IMG/VR virus record: IMGVR_UViG_3300037010_001404
Coordinates: 1 to 31,060 of that record
Length of the DNA stretch: 31,060 bases
Source of the DNA: a virus
Strand: one strand, 5' to 3'
In this document: piece after piece, positions 12,600 through 19,525 of the stretch
How positions within the stretch are numbered: position 1 is the stretch's first letter
How the letters are laid out: the number at the start of each line of letters is the position of its first letter
Program-made: the position numbers and the translations under genes
The notes under the pieces: model-generated
Databases searched by the model: none
The model's input: the letters and a program-made list of their open reading frames with translations, nothing else
Told to the model about the DNA's origin: nothing

Positions 12600-12791
12600 A
12601 TGGAACTCTCTACTCTTTCTGCAATCATCACATTTGGTACATTATTTCTCGTTGGAGTTATCTTCTACCAAAACATTAAAATCCATGCTTTAACTGAATC
12701 TCTTAAACATGCTTCTATGGTGGAAAAATTGGCACTTTCAAAATACCAACTTATCCGAGCTGCAACAGCAGCTAAAAAGGGAGAAGAATAA
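12600..12791 (+). CDS. Small single-pass membrane protein
   Basis: This 63-residue protein has one membrane helix (about residues 6-23), followed by a basic and helical tail ending K-K-G-E-E. I do not recognise a family. AAAGGAA precedes the ATG. It is two bases from the next gene, so the two form an operon. Small membrane proteins of this form in phages may serve in lysis control or exclusion; nothing here decides between these. Confidence 0.7.
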   Translation: MELSTLSAIITFGTLFLVGVIFYQNIKIHALTESLKHASMVEKLALSKYQLIRAATAAKKGEE

Positions 12792-12793
12792 TT

Positions 12794-13138
12794 ATGGCTA
12801 ATCGTGCACAAGATTTTGGAACAATTACAATTAAAGTAGTCCGTGTTGACGAAGAAAATTTCACTGTGTATTACAAAATGTTACATGACCCAAAGAAAAG
12901 AATTTTCCGTTTTGTTCCATTTGATAATCACAGCCTTGAGGTTTGTGCTGATTTATGGGACGGTAAAGGTTATGTAATTGAACAACACTTATCAAAAGCC
13001 GGAACAATGTGGTTATCAGCAATTCCAGCCGAGAGTGATAGTTCATTCAAAAAAGCAGACCACAATAAGTATCAAAAACACGAAGAAGTTGTCCAAGATA
13101 AATTTAACAAAAGTGTTTGTAAATTGTTTAACATGTAA
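12794..13138 (+). CDS. Unknown 114-residue cytoplasmic protein
   Basis: This 114-residue protein has an N-terminal beta-rich part (T-I-T-I-K-V-V-R-V-D, F-T-V-Y-Y-K-M-L) and a charged Lys-rich C-terminal half. No signal peptide or membrane helix is seen, and I do not recognise a family. It follows the small membrane protein gene by two bases, with no strong ribosome site of its own, so it is likely translationally coupled. A strong terminator follows. Confidence 0.7.
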   Translation: MANRAQDFGTITIKVVRVDEENFTVYYKMLHDPKKRIFRFVPFDNHSLEVCADLWDGKGYVIEQHLSKAGTMWLSAIPAESDSSFKKADHNKYQKHEEVVQDKFNKSVCKLFNM

Positions 13139-13149
13139 TTAATGATGGA

Positions 13150-13231
13150 TAACAAAAAAGCCCCAAATTTGGGGCTTTTCTTTTTACAGGAGTACAAAAA
13201 ATGAAATTTGTAGGGGCTCTCAATTCCTACA
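13150..13231 (-). ncRNA. Candidate small RNA between convergent modules
   Basis: A minus-strand TATAAATA (13236-13243) sits just past the stop of the gene at 13251. The next 80 bases hold a six-base stem, TGTAGG with CCTACA around an 11-base loop, and then the bidirectional hairpin-plus-T-run at 13156-13185. That makes promoter, hairpin and terminator with no gene between. On the opposite strand the same DNA holds a 17-codon frame with AGGAG (13201-13254), which competes as an explanation. Confidence 0.4.
13156..13185. terminator. Bidirectional rho-independent terminator
   Basis: The nine-base arms AAAAGCCCC and GGGGCTTTT surround AAATTT. T-runs lie on both sides, so it can stop plus-strand RNA from the 12794 gene and minus-strand RNA coming from 13251. 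Confidence 0.9.
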
Positions 13232-13235
13232 GATG

Positions 13236-13243
13236 TATTTATA
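13236..13243 (-). promoter_or_regulatory. TATAAATA motif facing a gene-free 80 bases
   Basis: There is an exact minus-strand TATAAATACA. Nothing is encoded downstream on that strand before the terminator, so it would drive only a short RNA. Confidence 0.4.
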
Positions 13244-13250
13244 AACTTTT

Positions 13251-13628
13251 TTAACGGGTTGACTTACGTTCTTCCAATTCACGAACTCTTTTTTCTAAAT
13301 CACCAAAATCTGCTTTTTGTACATAATTACTATTCATACTATCAATTTTTAATTCAAGTTTGGTTATTAATGAACTCATAAATTCTAATTTCGCAGCAAG
13401 AGTTGACATTTTTTCATTTGCATTATACACGAACGCGGCACTAAACAAAATTGCTGCTGTAATAACAGAAATAAGGATAGTTTGTGCATGTCGCTCAAAA
13501 ACACTAGTATTTGACGATGCCTCAATCAATTTAAGCTGTTTATCTTCTCGTGTTTCATAATTTTCAAGAATAAGTTGTAATCTTTCTTCTGTACTCATTT
13601 CATCGTGTAATCTTCTTCGTTCCTGCAT
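13251..13628 (-). CDS. Membrane protein with coiled coil
   Basis: This 125-residue protein has a basic, charged N-terminal half and a single membrane helix at about residues 50-68. A coiled-coil tail follows (L-E-F-M-S-S-L-I-T-K-L-E-L-K...L-E-K-R-V-R-E-L-E-E-R-K). AAAGGG in the end of the preceding gene serves as ribosome site, so the two genes form a pair. I do not recognise the family. Paired small membrane proteins may be a holin and antiholin or another membrane complex. Confidence 0.7.
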   Translation of the reverse strand: MQERRRLHDEMSTEERLQLILENYETREDKQLKLIEASSNTSVFERHAQTILISVITAAILFSAAFVYNANEKMSTLAAKLEFMSSLITKLELKIDSMNSNYVQKADFGDLEKRVRELEERKSTR

Positions 13629-13631
13629 AAT

Positions 13632-13853
13632 TTACCCTTTATTTTTCAATTCCGCAAATTTATTTAAACTTCTATTTCCAATTAGGGTCACTAATGCAAC
13701 AAGCCAGAATTCATAACCAATTTTACTTCCCATGATAACAGCATACGGAAAGAGAAATAGGAGTACAAGGTATCCACAAACACTGAATAATTTTGTGTGG
13801 GATGGTTTACCTTGATTGTCAAGAATGAATAGTTGGAGTAAAAATTGTTTCAT
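13632..13853 (-). CDS. Two-helix membrane protein, holin-like
   Basis: This 73-residue protein starts MKQFLLQLFILDNQGKPSHTKL. Membrane helices lie at about 22-41 and 46-59, with a short basic tail (L-N-K-F-A-E-L-K-N-K-G). The D-N-x-G-K-P-S-H-T-K-L segment before the first helix is seen in small phage membrane proteins of uncertain role. A GTG at 13898 in frame gives 15 more residues, but a promoter-like GAATAAATA lies inside that extension, so I prefer the shorter form. It is a candidate holin or antiholin in the absence of any recognised endolysin. Confidence 0.6.
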   Translation of the reverse strand: MKQFLLQLFILDNQGKPSHTKLFSVCGYLVLLFLFPYAVIMGSKIGYEFWLVALVTLIGNRSLNKFAELKNKG

Positions 13854-13884
13854 AATAATAATTGTATTCTCGATAGTTGTACCG

Positions 13885-13892
13885 TATTTATT
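13885..13892 (-). promoter_or_regulatory. Late-promoter-like motif before membrane protein pair
   Basis: The minus strand reads AATAAATACG, one base from TATAAATA, 32 bases before the preferred ATG at 13853. Confidence 0.3.
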
Positions 13893-13911
13893 CACCACCT
13901 AATTTCTTTAG

Positions 13912-13919
13912 TATAAATA
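13912..13919 (+). promoter_or_regulatory. TATAAATA late-promoter-like motif before zinc-binding-like gene
   Basis: There is an exact plus-strand TATAAATACCC, 28 bases before the plus-strand start at 13947 and about 20 bases from the opposing motif at 13885. Confidence 0.5.
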
Positions 13920-13946
13920 CCCAAACACCCAGCCGAAAGGGACTTT

Positions 13947-14345
13947 ATGTCAAAAGATTTGTACAGTAAAACTCGAGAAGAAGCCAGTTTAAAGGGGTCT
14001 CGTGTTTACAATGATGGTCAACCTTGTATCCATGGACATTTTCCAGCAATTCGATTAACGAAAACAGGTATTTGTATTTTATGTGATAAACAAAAAGGTC
14101 GCACAAAATTAAAAGATGATTGTGAAAGTGAGAAACAAAGAGAAAAGCGTGAACGAGATGAAATTGTAAAACAAATACACAAAACAACAAAATGTTTTTA
14201 TTGGTTCACATTCCCTGATGGTTCACAGCAATTATTTGGACCATTCGCAAGTGCATACGGGTCAGCAAGGTCATTATCAAATAAATGGAAGTTGTATTAC
14301 AATTATCCTTTACCTGATTTTGACCCAAATGATTACAGGTATTAA
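13947..14345 (+). CDS. Zinc-finger-like small protein
   Basis: This 132-residue protein has a treble-clef-like knot near its N-terminus: G-Q-P-C-I-H-G-H (Cys27, His31), then T-G-I-C-I-L-C (Cys43, Cys46). This C-x3-H and C-x2-C arrangement is common in small phage proteins, including N-terminal parts of HNH nucleases and DNA-binding proteins. The C-terminal half has G-P-F-A-S-A-Y-G-S-A-R and ends in a Tyr/Asp-rich tail. No catalytic HNH motif is seen, so nucleic-acid binding is the most that can be said. AAAGGGAC precedes the ATG. Its stop overlaps that of the opposing gene by four bases. Confidence 0.7.
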   Translation: MSKDLYSKTREEASLKGSRVYNDGQPCIHGHFPAIRLTKTGICILCDKQKGRTKLKDDCESEKQREKRERDEIVKQIHKTTKCFYWFTFPDGSQQLFGPFASAYGSARSLSNKWKLYYNYPLPDFDPNDYRY

Positions 14346-14620
14346 TTACCTGAAACGTTAAAGTTTAACACATTATCTACCACAACAATAGTTCGAGGTC
14401 TTGGTAAATCTTCATCTTGATAGACAGCAATCAAGTCACCTGGAACTAATAAAGCCCCACAATTCCAACAATAAGTAGGTTGACCCTTCTGTGGTTTTTC
14501 TCCATTTGGATAAATTGCGTGTTCTGTTTTAAGAGGTTCAGTGGTTACTGGCATCTTATCATAAAAAAATGCTACTTCTCTACATGTTTGTTCATTGTGA
14601 ACCATTGCGTATCTTGACAT
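14342..14620 (-). CDS. Small protein with a CxxC knuckle
   Basis: This 92-residue protein starts MSRYAMVHNEQTCREVAFFYDK and contains C-W-N-C-G-A-L-L-V-P-G-D, a single zinc-knuckle half, plus one earlier Cys. The ATG at 14618-14620 is preceded by GGGAGTAAG; a longer in-frame start at 14671 lies inside the preceding gene and lacks a site. It is the last gene of the long late tail series. The function is unknown; it may complete a metal site as a dimer. Confidence 0.65.
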   Translation of the reverse strand: MSRYAMVHNEQTCREVAFFYDKMPVTTEPLKTEHAIYPNGEKPQKGQPTYCWNCGALLVPGDLIAVYQDEDLPRPRTIVVVDNVLNFNVSGN

Positions 14621-14624
14621 AATC

Positions 14625-17600
14625 TTACTCCCAATAACTTTGTGCTGTAATTGTTGTTGAAACTGGTGCATCTACAATACCAGTAATTCGTTTAACTGTT
14701 TCTATTTGGGCTGTGGTTTGTTGTTTTGTTGATACAACCCCATTACCCTGTTCAATAATAATTTTATTTAGTGTTTCACTTTTTGGGGTTAAAACACTTG
14801 TTCCGTTTGTTTGGATAATAAATTCAGACCAATTTACAGTAATTTTTAACGAGTGCAATGATGTCTTAAAGTAAACCGACTCTAAAACTTGCAACATTGT
14901 TAATACTTCTGGCTTTATTGTAGAAACAACGGAACCATCATTCAGTGTTTGTGTAAATTGTAATGCATTAGGTAATAATGAAACATTTAAGTTAACATTT
15001 TTACCAACTTGATTAAACGATAATTTAGAAATGTCAACAAATTCATTTAATTTTAAAGATAAAAATGTCTGAATAAACTGAATAACATTAGGTGTTATCG
15101 TGGTATTTGTCTTTGAGGTAAACAATGATTGGAATAAAGACAATGGAACAATAGTAACACTTTGATTCACTAATGGGTTAAACCCTGACTGAGATAATCC
15201 AAGAGTATTAATGGAGATAATCTTTTGTGAAAGTACCTGTGTTGGATAAAGTTGTTGTAAGTAAGTAACCAATGCAGGTGTAATAACCGAAACTGTATTA
15301 CCACCCAATCCATTTTGTGTAAATCCAATGTATGAACTGTTGATAAGAGTCTGTTTGTTTATCGTTGCAGCATTCAAAGATTGTATCAAGTTTAATACAC
15401 TAGGTTTTAATGTAAAATTAACTAATGGACTTATCGATGATTGTGTAAACATCAATAAAGAAGCAGCAACATAATCTGCTGTTCCAAGATTAATACCAAG
15501 TAATGTTTGTATCTGTGAAATAACATTAGGATTAACAATCAAGTTTGCTTTAGTATCATTCTGCGTTTGTACAAATGAAAGTAGGGTAGATAACACTCCC
15601 TCATTAATTTGGTTATTAAACATACTTTGAATAAACGCTGTAACTCCAGGTTTAAGAGCAAAGTTTGTATTTGGTCCTATAAGACTCTGAATAAATGTCT
15701 CCACATTAGGTTTAATAACACTAGTTGGGGTACAATCTAAAACTGATTGGATAAACGCTGTAACTGCAGGTTTAAGAGCAAAGTTTGAGTTTGGTTGTGC
15801 AAAACTCTGAACAAAAGACTCAACATTAGGGTTAATTGTGCTAATAACTGTATCAGTCTGAGTTGTCTGTGTAAATGTTGTTAAACCAGGAGACACATTA
15901 CTGATTACATTTGAATTAAGGAATGTTTGGACAAAATTCTTTAAAACAATTGGAATGAACTCTTGTTGTTTAACATAAACAGTGTTTAATGTTTGAACAA
16001 AAGACAATAATGCTGCTGCTATTTGAACATTTGTATTTGCTGAATAAAGTTGTTGCGTTAAAGTCAATAAACCGATTGCTACCTGTTCATTATAATTTAC
16101 AGCAGTACTATTCATCACCTGTGTAAATGTTTTAACAGATAAACCAATCAAAGACTGAATAGTTTGTGTGTTTAATGTCTGTGTAAAAGAGGTCAATGTT
16201 GGAAGAATTACACTATTACTATTTGCTGCTAATCCTGTCTGAATAAAAGATAGAATTGTATTAATAATAACTGAACGTTGTGTTGGACTATTTAAAGACT
16301 GTGTAAATGCTAACAAATCAGCAAGAACAGTCACACCTGACGATGTAAAGACAACATTTGGTGATAAGAGGGACTGAATGTAAGAAACAACATCAGGAAA
16401 AATCGTACTCGTACCCTGTGCAGAATTAAGAACTTGACTAAAAGCACTTAAATTAGTTTGAATAATAGATTGTGGTGTTTGTGGTAATAATGTTTGTGTG
16501 AAAGAATTGGTAGCCACACTAATTGCTGGTATAGTTGTTTTTATACTAATACCATCAACAAACGGAATGTATCTAATTGTTCTTCCCACACTATCTAAAT
16601 AAACTGTTTGAGTACCAGACGAGTAACTTATCCAAATACCGTAATCACTACTGTTAATTTGAGAAGGAGTAATAGAGGGAAAGTTATCTCCACCACCAAA
16701 AGTGGATGCTTCATTTAAAATAATTGTTTGTGTTGAAGGAGATGAAGAAAAGGAGTTAGGTAGAGAATTAAAACTGAAACGTTGTATCGTTCCATTATAA
16801 AAAATTTCACCCATACTGAATTGTAAATTGGAATCAACAACACTCACATACCCTGTTAAATCAACACTTGTATAAAAGGGGGTAGATGCTGCTGGAATTG
16901 CTGCTAAAAAGTTTGTTAAATACAAATCTTTAGAAACATCCCCCGCTAGTACAACAGAACCGTATGTTGTATCTGTATTACCTAAAACATCATTTGGGTT
17001 AGTCCAATCTGCTGTCCCTCCTTCAATAGTATTTCCTGAAGCAACAGAGGAAGGAAAATTTTCACTTGTCTCTTGATAAGTTTCAGTGGTATAAATGACT
17101 CTTATTCTAACAGAATCAACATAAATAGAGCAAGAAGACGTATCAGCACGGAAATACAAATCACAACCAAACGTAGACGCCATAATTTCCGAACCGGAAA
17201 AAGTTGTTCCAAATCCAGGACCCCCAACTATAAATGTACTATAAGAAGTAGTTATTTGATGGTCATCTACTTGGGGAACCCAAACACTGAACGATGTTTC
17301 ATCTCTTTTGATTCCATAATAAGCATAAATTGGTGCTGACCCTGTATAATAAGCACTTACTTCAAGTTCTACACCAATAATAGTTACACCATTAGGTATT
17401 CCGTTAATTCCGTAACCATACAAACATAAATCATAACTATTATTTGATGGAGATAAAACAACAGAACTGTATGTATTGTTTGGTTGACCCAAACTTTTAC
17501 TTGCTGATGTCCAGTTTACAGCCCCATCTGATCTCGTTGTCACGGAAGAAGGAGCAAACCAAGGCGTTCGCTGTAAACCAGAAGTAAAGTCTCCATTTTG

Positions 17601-17888
17601 TGTAAAGGTAAGATTGGAAACAGAAATTATCGATGGAATTGTCAACCCAAACATACTTTGTGTAAAGGTAAGATTGGAAACAGAAATTATCGATGGAGTT
17701 GTCCCCCCGAACATACTTTGTGCAAAGGTAAGATTGGAAACAGAAATTATTGGTGGAGTTACCCACCCAAACATACTTTGTGCAACAGACAAACCTGCAC
17801 CAGTTGTTGTTCTTTTTAATACCGTTTGAGACACCAAACCACGAGTATTTGAACTCGTAGAAAGTGGAAACCTATGAAGGTAGCCCAT
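14625..17888 (-). CDS. Giant 20-residue-repeat tail fibre-like protein
   Basis: This 1087-residue protein has three regions. The N-terminal ~90 residues hold four copies of a 20-residue unit of form LTFTQSMFGxTxPSIISVSN. The middle (~90-450) contains two copies of a beta-sandwich module with W-T-N-P, N-x-T-Y-x-S-V-V, an L-Y-L/L-C-L strand and an I-P-x-x-x-x-I strand. The C-terminal ~600 residues are about 27 diverged copies of the same 20-22-residue unit, each carrying F/L/Y-x-Q-S/T near its start and often I-x-P-x-V near its end. Regular 20-residue coils suggest a beta-solenoid stalk. It lies in the tail-fibre part of the late series, so a host-binding or side-fibre role is likely. AAGGTGG precedes the ATG. 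I know no named family for it. Confidence 0.75.
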   Translation of the reverse strand: MGYLHRFPLSTSSNTRGLVSQTVLKRTTTGAGLSVAQSMFGWVTPPIISVSNLTFAQSMFGGTTPSIISVSNLTFTQSMFGLTIPSIISVSNLTFTQNGDFTSGLQRTPWFAPSSVTTRSDGAVNWTSASKSLGQPNNTYSSVVLSPSNNSYDLCLYGYGINGIPNGVTIIGVELEVSAYYTGSAPIYAYYGIKRDETSFSVWVPQVDDHQITTSYSTFIVGGPGFGTTFSGSEIMASTFGCDLYFRADTSSCSIYVDSVRIRVIYTTETYQETSENFPSSVASGNTIEGGTADWTNPNDVLGNTDTTYGSVVLAGDVSKDLYLTNFLAAIPAASTPFYTSVDLTGYVSVVDSNLQFSMGEIFYNGTIQRFSFNSLPNSFSSSPSTQTIILNEASTFGGGDNFPSITPSQINSSDYGIWISYSSGTQTVYLDSVGRTIRYIPFVDGISIKTTIPAISVATNSFTQTLLPQTPQSIIQTNLSAFSQVLNSAQGTSTIFPDVVSYIQSLLSPNVVFTSSGVTVLADLLAFTQSLNSPTQRSVIINTILSFIQTGLAANSNSVILPTLTSFTQTLNTQTIQSLIGLSVKTFTQVMNSTAVNYNEQVAIGLLTLTQQLYSANTNVQIAAALLSFVQTLNTVYVKQQEFIPIVLKNFVQTFLNSNVISNVSPGLTTFTQTTQTDTVISTINPNVESFVQSFAQPNSNFALKPAVTAFIQSVLDCTPTSVIKPNVETFIQSLIGPNTNFALKPGVTAFIQSMFNNQINEGVLSTLLSFVQTQNDTKANLIVNPNVISQIQTLLGINLGTADYVAASLLMFTQSSISPLVNFTLKPSVLNLIQSLNAATINKQTLINSSYIGFTQNGLGGNTVSVITPALVTYLQQLYPTQVLSQKIISINTLGLSQSGFNPLVNQSVTIVPLSLFQSLFTSKTNTTITPNVIQFIQTFLSLKLNEFVDISKLSFNQVGKNVNLNVSLLPNALQFTQTLNDGSVVSTIKPEVLTMLQVLESVYFKTSLHSLKITVNWSEFIIQTNGTSVLTPKSETLNKIIIEQGNGVVSTKQQTTAQIETVKRITGIVDAPVSTTITAQSYWE
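17597..17776. repeat. Three near-identical 60-bp tandem repeats in fibre gene
   Basis: Units at 17597-17656, 17657-17716 and 17717-17776 differ at only a few bases; 17777 begins a decayed fourth. Each encodes one 20-residue F-x-Q unit. The high nucleotide identity marks recent in-frame duplication, unlike the strongly diverged repeats later in the gene. Confidence 0.95.
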
Positions 17889-17898
17889 TTAGACCACC

Positions 17899-18693
17899 TT
17901 ATCCGTTACAAACTTCTAATTGTATCTCTGGAACACCTGTTGATGTAGAATCAGCCGCTACAAACATTGATAATGCACAATGTGCAAAAACTTGTGGCAT
18001 CCCTGTTTTATCTAATCCGTGGGTATCACCATCATTAGCAATTTTTACACGACCTGTCCAAAGTGGACGAACCACAAGAATGTTAAAAGTTCCTGCTGTT
18101 GCAACAGAACCTACAACTCCAGTTACACCCTGAACCCCAATGCGGCCTGCAGCAAGAGGAATTTGATACAATGCACCTACCGTACCAGCAGCAGCAATTG
18201 CAAATGTTCCTGTTGATGTTGAGGCGCCTGTTTGATCATTATAAGTAACAGCAACGTTCTGAATACCAGTTCCTGCTGTAACTTGCTCATACCATAATTG
18301 TGTTCCTGAGAAATCTGTTCCACCTGGAACGCGTGAACTATAAGAAGTTGGTGCTTGACCTGTTGTTGAGGCGTTGTATGCATACGCACCTGCTTTCCAC
18401 AAAACATCTACAATCATAATTCGACAAGCAACTGAATTTCCATAATCTACAGAAGAAAGGTATCCAGTAGCACTACCACCAAAAGTATTAACAGCAGGAA
18501 ACCCCGCAGTTGCGTCCGTAGGAACTACACCCGTTGTTGTTGATGTGCCGGCTAAAGTACCAGCACCTGGGTTTCCTGTTAAGTCAAAAGTACTAAACCA
18601 TTTTGTTCCTACCGTTGTTCTTGATGCAGTCTTACACATTGGTACCATTTGTTTTGCAGAGGCGATGTATCCGTCAAGTGTTGTAATAGCCAT
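17899..18693 (-). CDS. Phage structural protein, tail-associated
   Basis: This 264-residue protein is rich in Ala, Gly, Thr and Val and has few charges. It starts MAITTLDGYIASAKQMVPMCKT. It contains a W-F-S-T-F-D-L-T-G-N-P-G-A-G segment and ends with C-A-L-S-M-F-V-A-A-D...I-Q-L-E-V-C-N-G. Proteins of this type occur in many phage genomes near tail fibres and are annotated only as structural. The start at 18693 is favoured over an in-frame upstream ATG at 18744, because AGAAGGAG lies directly before it and the previous gene ends there as TAATG. Confidence 0.72.
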   Translation of the reverse strand: MAITTLDGYIASAKQMVPMCKTASRTTVGTKWFSTFDLTGNPGAGTLAGTSTTTGVVPTDATAGFPAVNTFGGSATGYLSSVDYGNSVACRIMIVDVLWKAGAYAYNASTTGQAPTSYSSRVPGGTDFSGTQLWYEQVTAGTGIQNVAVTYNDQTGASTSTGTFAIAAAGTVGALYQIPLAAGRIGVQGVTGVVGSVATAGTFNILVVRPLWTGRVKIANDGDTHGLDKTGMPQVFAHCALSMFVAADSTSTGVPEIQLEVCNG

Positions 18694-18884
18694 TATTGTA
18701 CTCCTTCTTGTGAATTTAAAAATGATGTTGCTCTTTGTAGACAATCACAAAGTTGTGTTAATTCTTTTTGGGTATACCAAATACCTACTGTTTCAATAGC
18801 AACACCACTCATTCCTGTGTCTGCTGTAACAGTAATAATAACTTCATCATTTTCGTTAATAATTGTTTCTTTTGTTTGTGACAT
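18693..18884 (-). CDS. Small unknown protein upstream of structural protein
   Basis: This 63-residue protein has an acidic beta N-terminal half (E-V-I-I-T-V-T-A-D-T) and a helical end (Y-T-Q-K-E-L-T-Q-L-C-D-C-L-Q-R-A). I do not recognise it. Its stop overlaps the next start by one base (TAATG), so translation is coupled. AAGGAG precedes the ATG. A terminator and a CATAAATA motif lie upstream, so this gene begins a new transcription unit. Confidence 0.65.
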   Translation of the reverse strand: MSQTKETIINENDEVIITVTADTGMSGVAIETVGIWYTQKELTQLCDCLQRATSFLNSQEGVQ

Positions 18885-18906
18885 AATTTTCTCCTTGTAA
18901 TGATTC

Positions 18907-18914
18907 TATTTATG
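18907..18914 (-). promoter_or_regulatory. Late-promoter-like motif after terminator
   Basis: The minus strand reads CATAAATA, one base from TATAAATA, between the terminator T-tract and the 63-residue gene. Confidence 0.38.
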
Positions 18915-18918
18915 TCAG

Positions 18919-18947
18919 CAAAAAAGAAAGGCGACCGAAGCCGCCTT
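18919..18947 (-). terminator. Rho-independent terminator with UUCG loop
   Basis: A nine-base-pair stem (AAAGGCG... paired with ...CGCCTTT) closes a TTCG loop on the minus strand. It is followed by CTTTTTTG. It ends the unit that holds the structural protein at 18981. Confidence 0.9.
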
Positions 18948-18980
18948 TACTAAATTTTTCCTTTAAAAATTAGGAAGTTA

Positions 18981-19451
18981 TCATTGCCACTGACACAAAC
19001 CCGACACATTCCATTGTAACGTCAAATCACCACCAACGTTACCTTTATCAGTTACAAAGTCAATGTAACCAAATAATGTACTTGTAGCAGCGGTACCTGT
19101 TGATTTGTAGATAATAGCAGTTCGTGCGTTACTGAATCCAGCAGCGTTTGCAGCCCAAGTTACGTCAGCAGCATCAAAAGTAATTACTCCTGAAGAATCA
19201 GTCACTGTAGCAGCACTCAATGTAGAACCACCGGCGGTATAGTTGGTACCAGTTACTTCGTTTGTCACACTGTTAAAAGCAGCGTGAGCCGTAGCAGATG
19301 GTACATAAGTGGATGTAGACAATGAAACTTTAATAGTATCTGTGTCAAAGTCGATAACACGAGCAAGACCGGCAGTAGATGCTCCAGTTGTGTCGTTTCC
19401 ACCATTCATTTGTGTTAAAAGAAATTTGTTGTATTTAACCAAGTTCGCGAT
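18981..19451 (-). CDS. Phage structural protein with probable non-canonical start
   Basis: This protein of about 156 residues is rich in Thr, Ser, Ala and Val. It has the pattern L-V-K-Y-N-K-F-L...F-D-T-D-T-I-K-V-S-L-S-T-S-T-Y-V-P and G-Y-I-D-F...W-N-V-S-G, seen in many phage structural proteins of unknown exact place in the virion. No ATG or GTG is suitably placed. TTG at 19442 lies about 17 bases from the AGAGAGG ribosome site. An ATC at 19449-19451 is eight bases from it, and reading it as start gives (M)-A-N-L-V-K-Y-N, a natural N-terminus. The start is therefore probably ATC, or a changed ATG. Confidence 0.72.
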   Translation of the reverse strand: MANLVKYNKFLLTQMNGGNDTTGASTAGLARVIDFDTDTIKVSLSTSTYVPSATAHAAFNSVTNEVTGTNYTAGGSTLSAATVTDSSGVITFDAADVTWAANAAGFSNARTAIIYKSTGTAATSTLFGYIDFVTDKGNVGGDLTLQWNVSGLCQWQ

Positions 19452-19500
19452 TTTGGGTACCTCTCTTTCTGTAAAAGTTGTTAATTCTTAAGTTATGCTG

Positions 19501-19508
19501 TATTTATA
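19501..19508 (-). promoter_or_regulatory. TATAAATA late-promoter-like motif before structural protein gene
   Basis: There is an exact minus-strand TATAAATACA, 50 bases before the probable start and 18 bases past the stop of the previous gene. Confidence 0.5.
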
Positions 19509-19525
19509 CCAATACAAGATTTTCG

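Noticed and set aside
13201-13254. 17-codon plus-strand frame with AGGAG after the terminator
   Set aside because: It is too short to support as a gene. It lies after a strong terminator with no clear promoter, and the same bases form a stem on the other strand. It is kept only as an alternative to the small RNA.
17597-17776. 60-bp regular repeats as a CRISPR array
   Set aside because: The whole unit repeats, with no unique spacers between, and it encodes a 20-residue protein repeat in frame.
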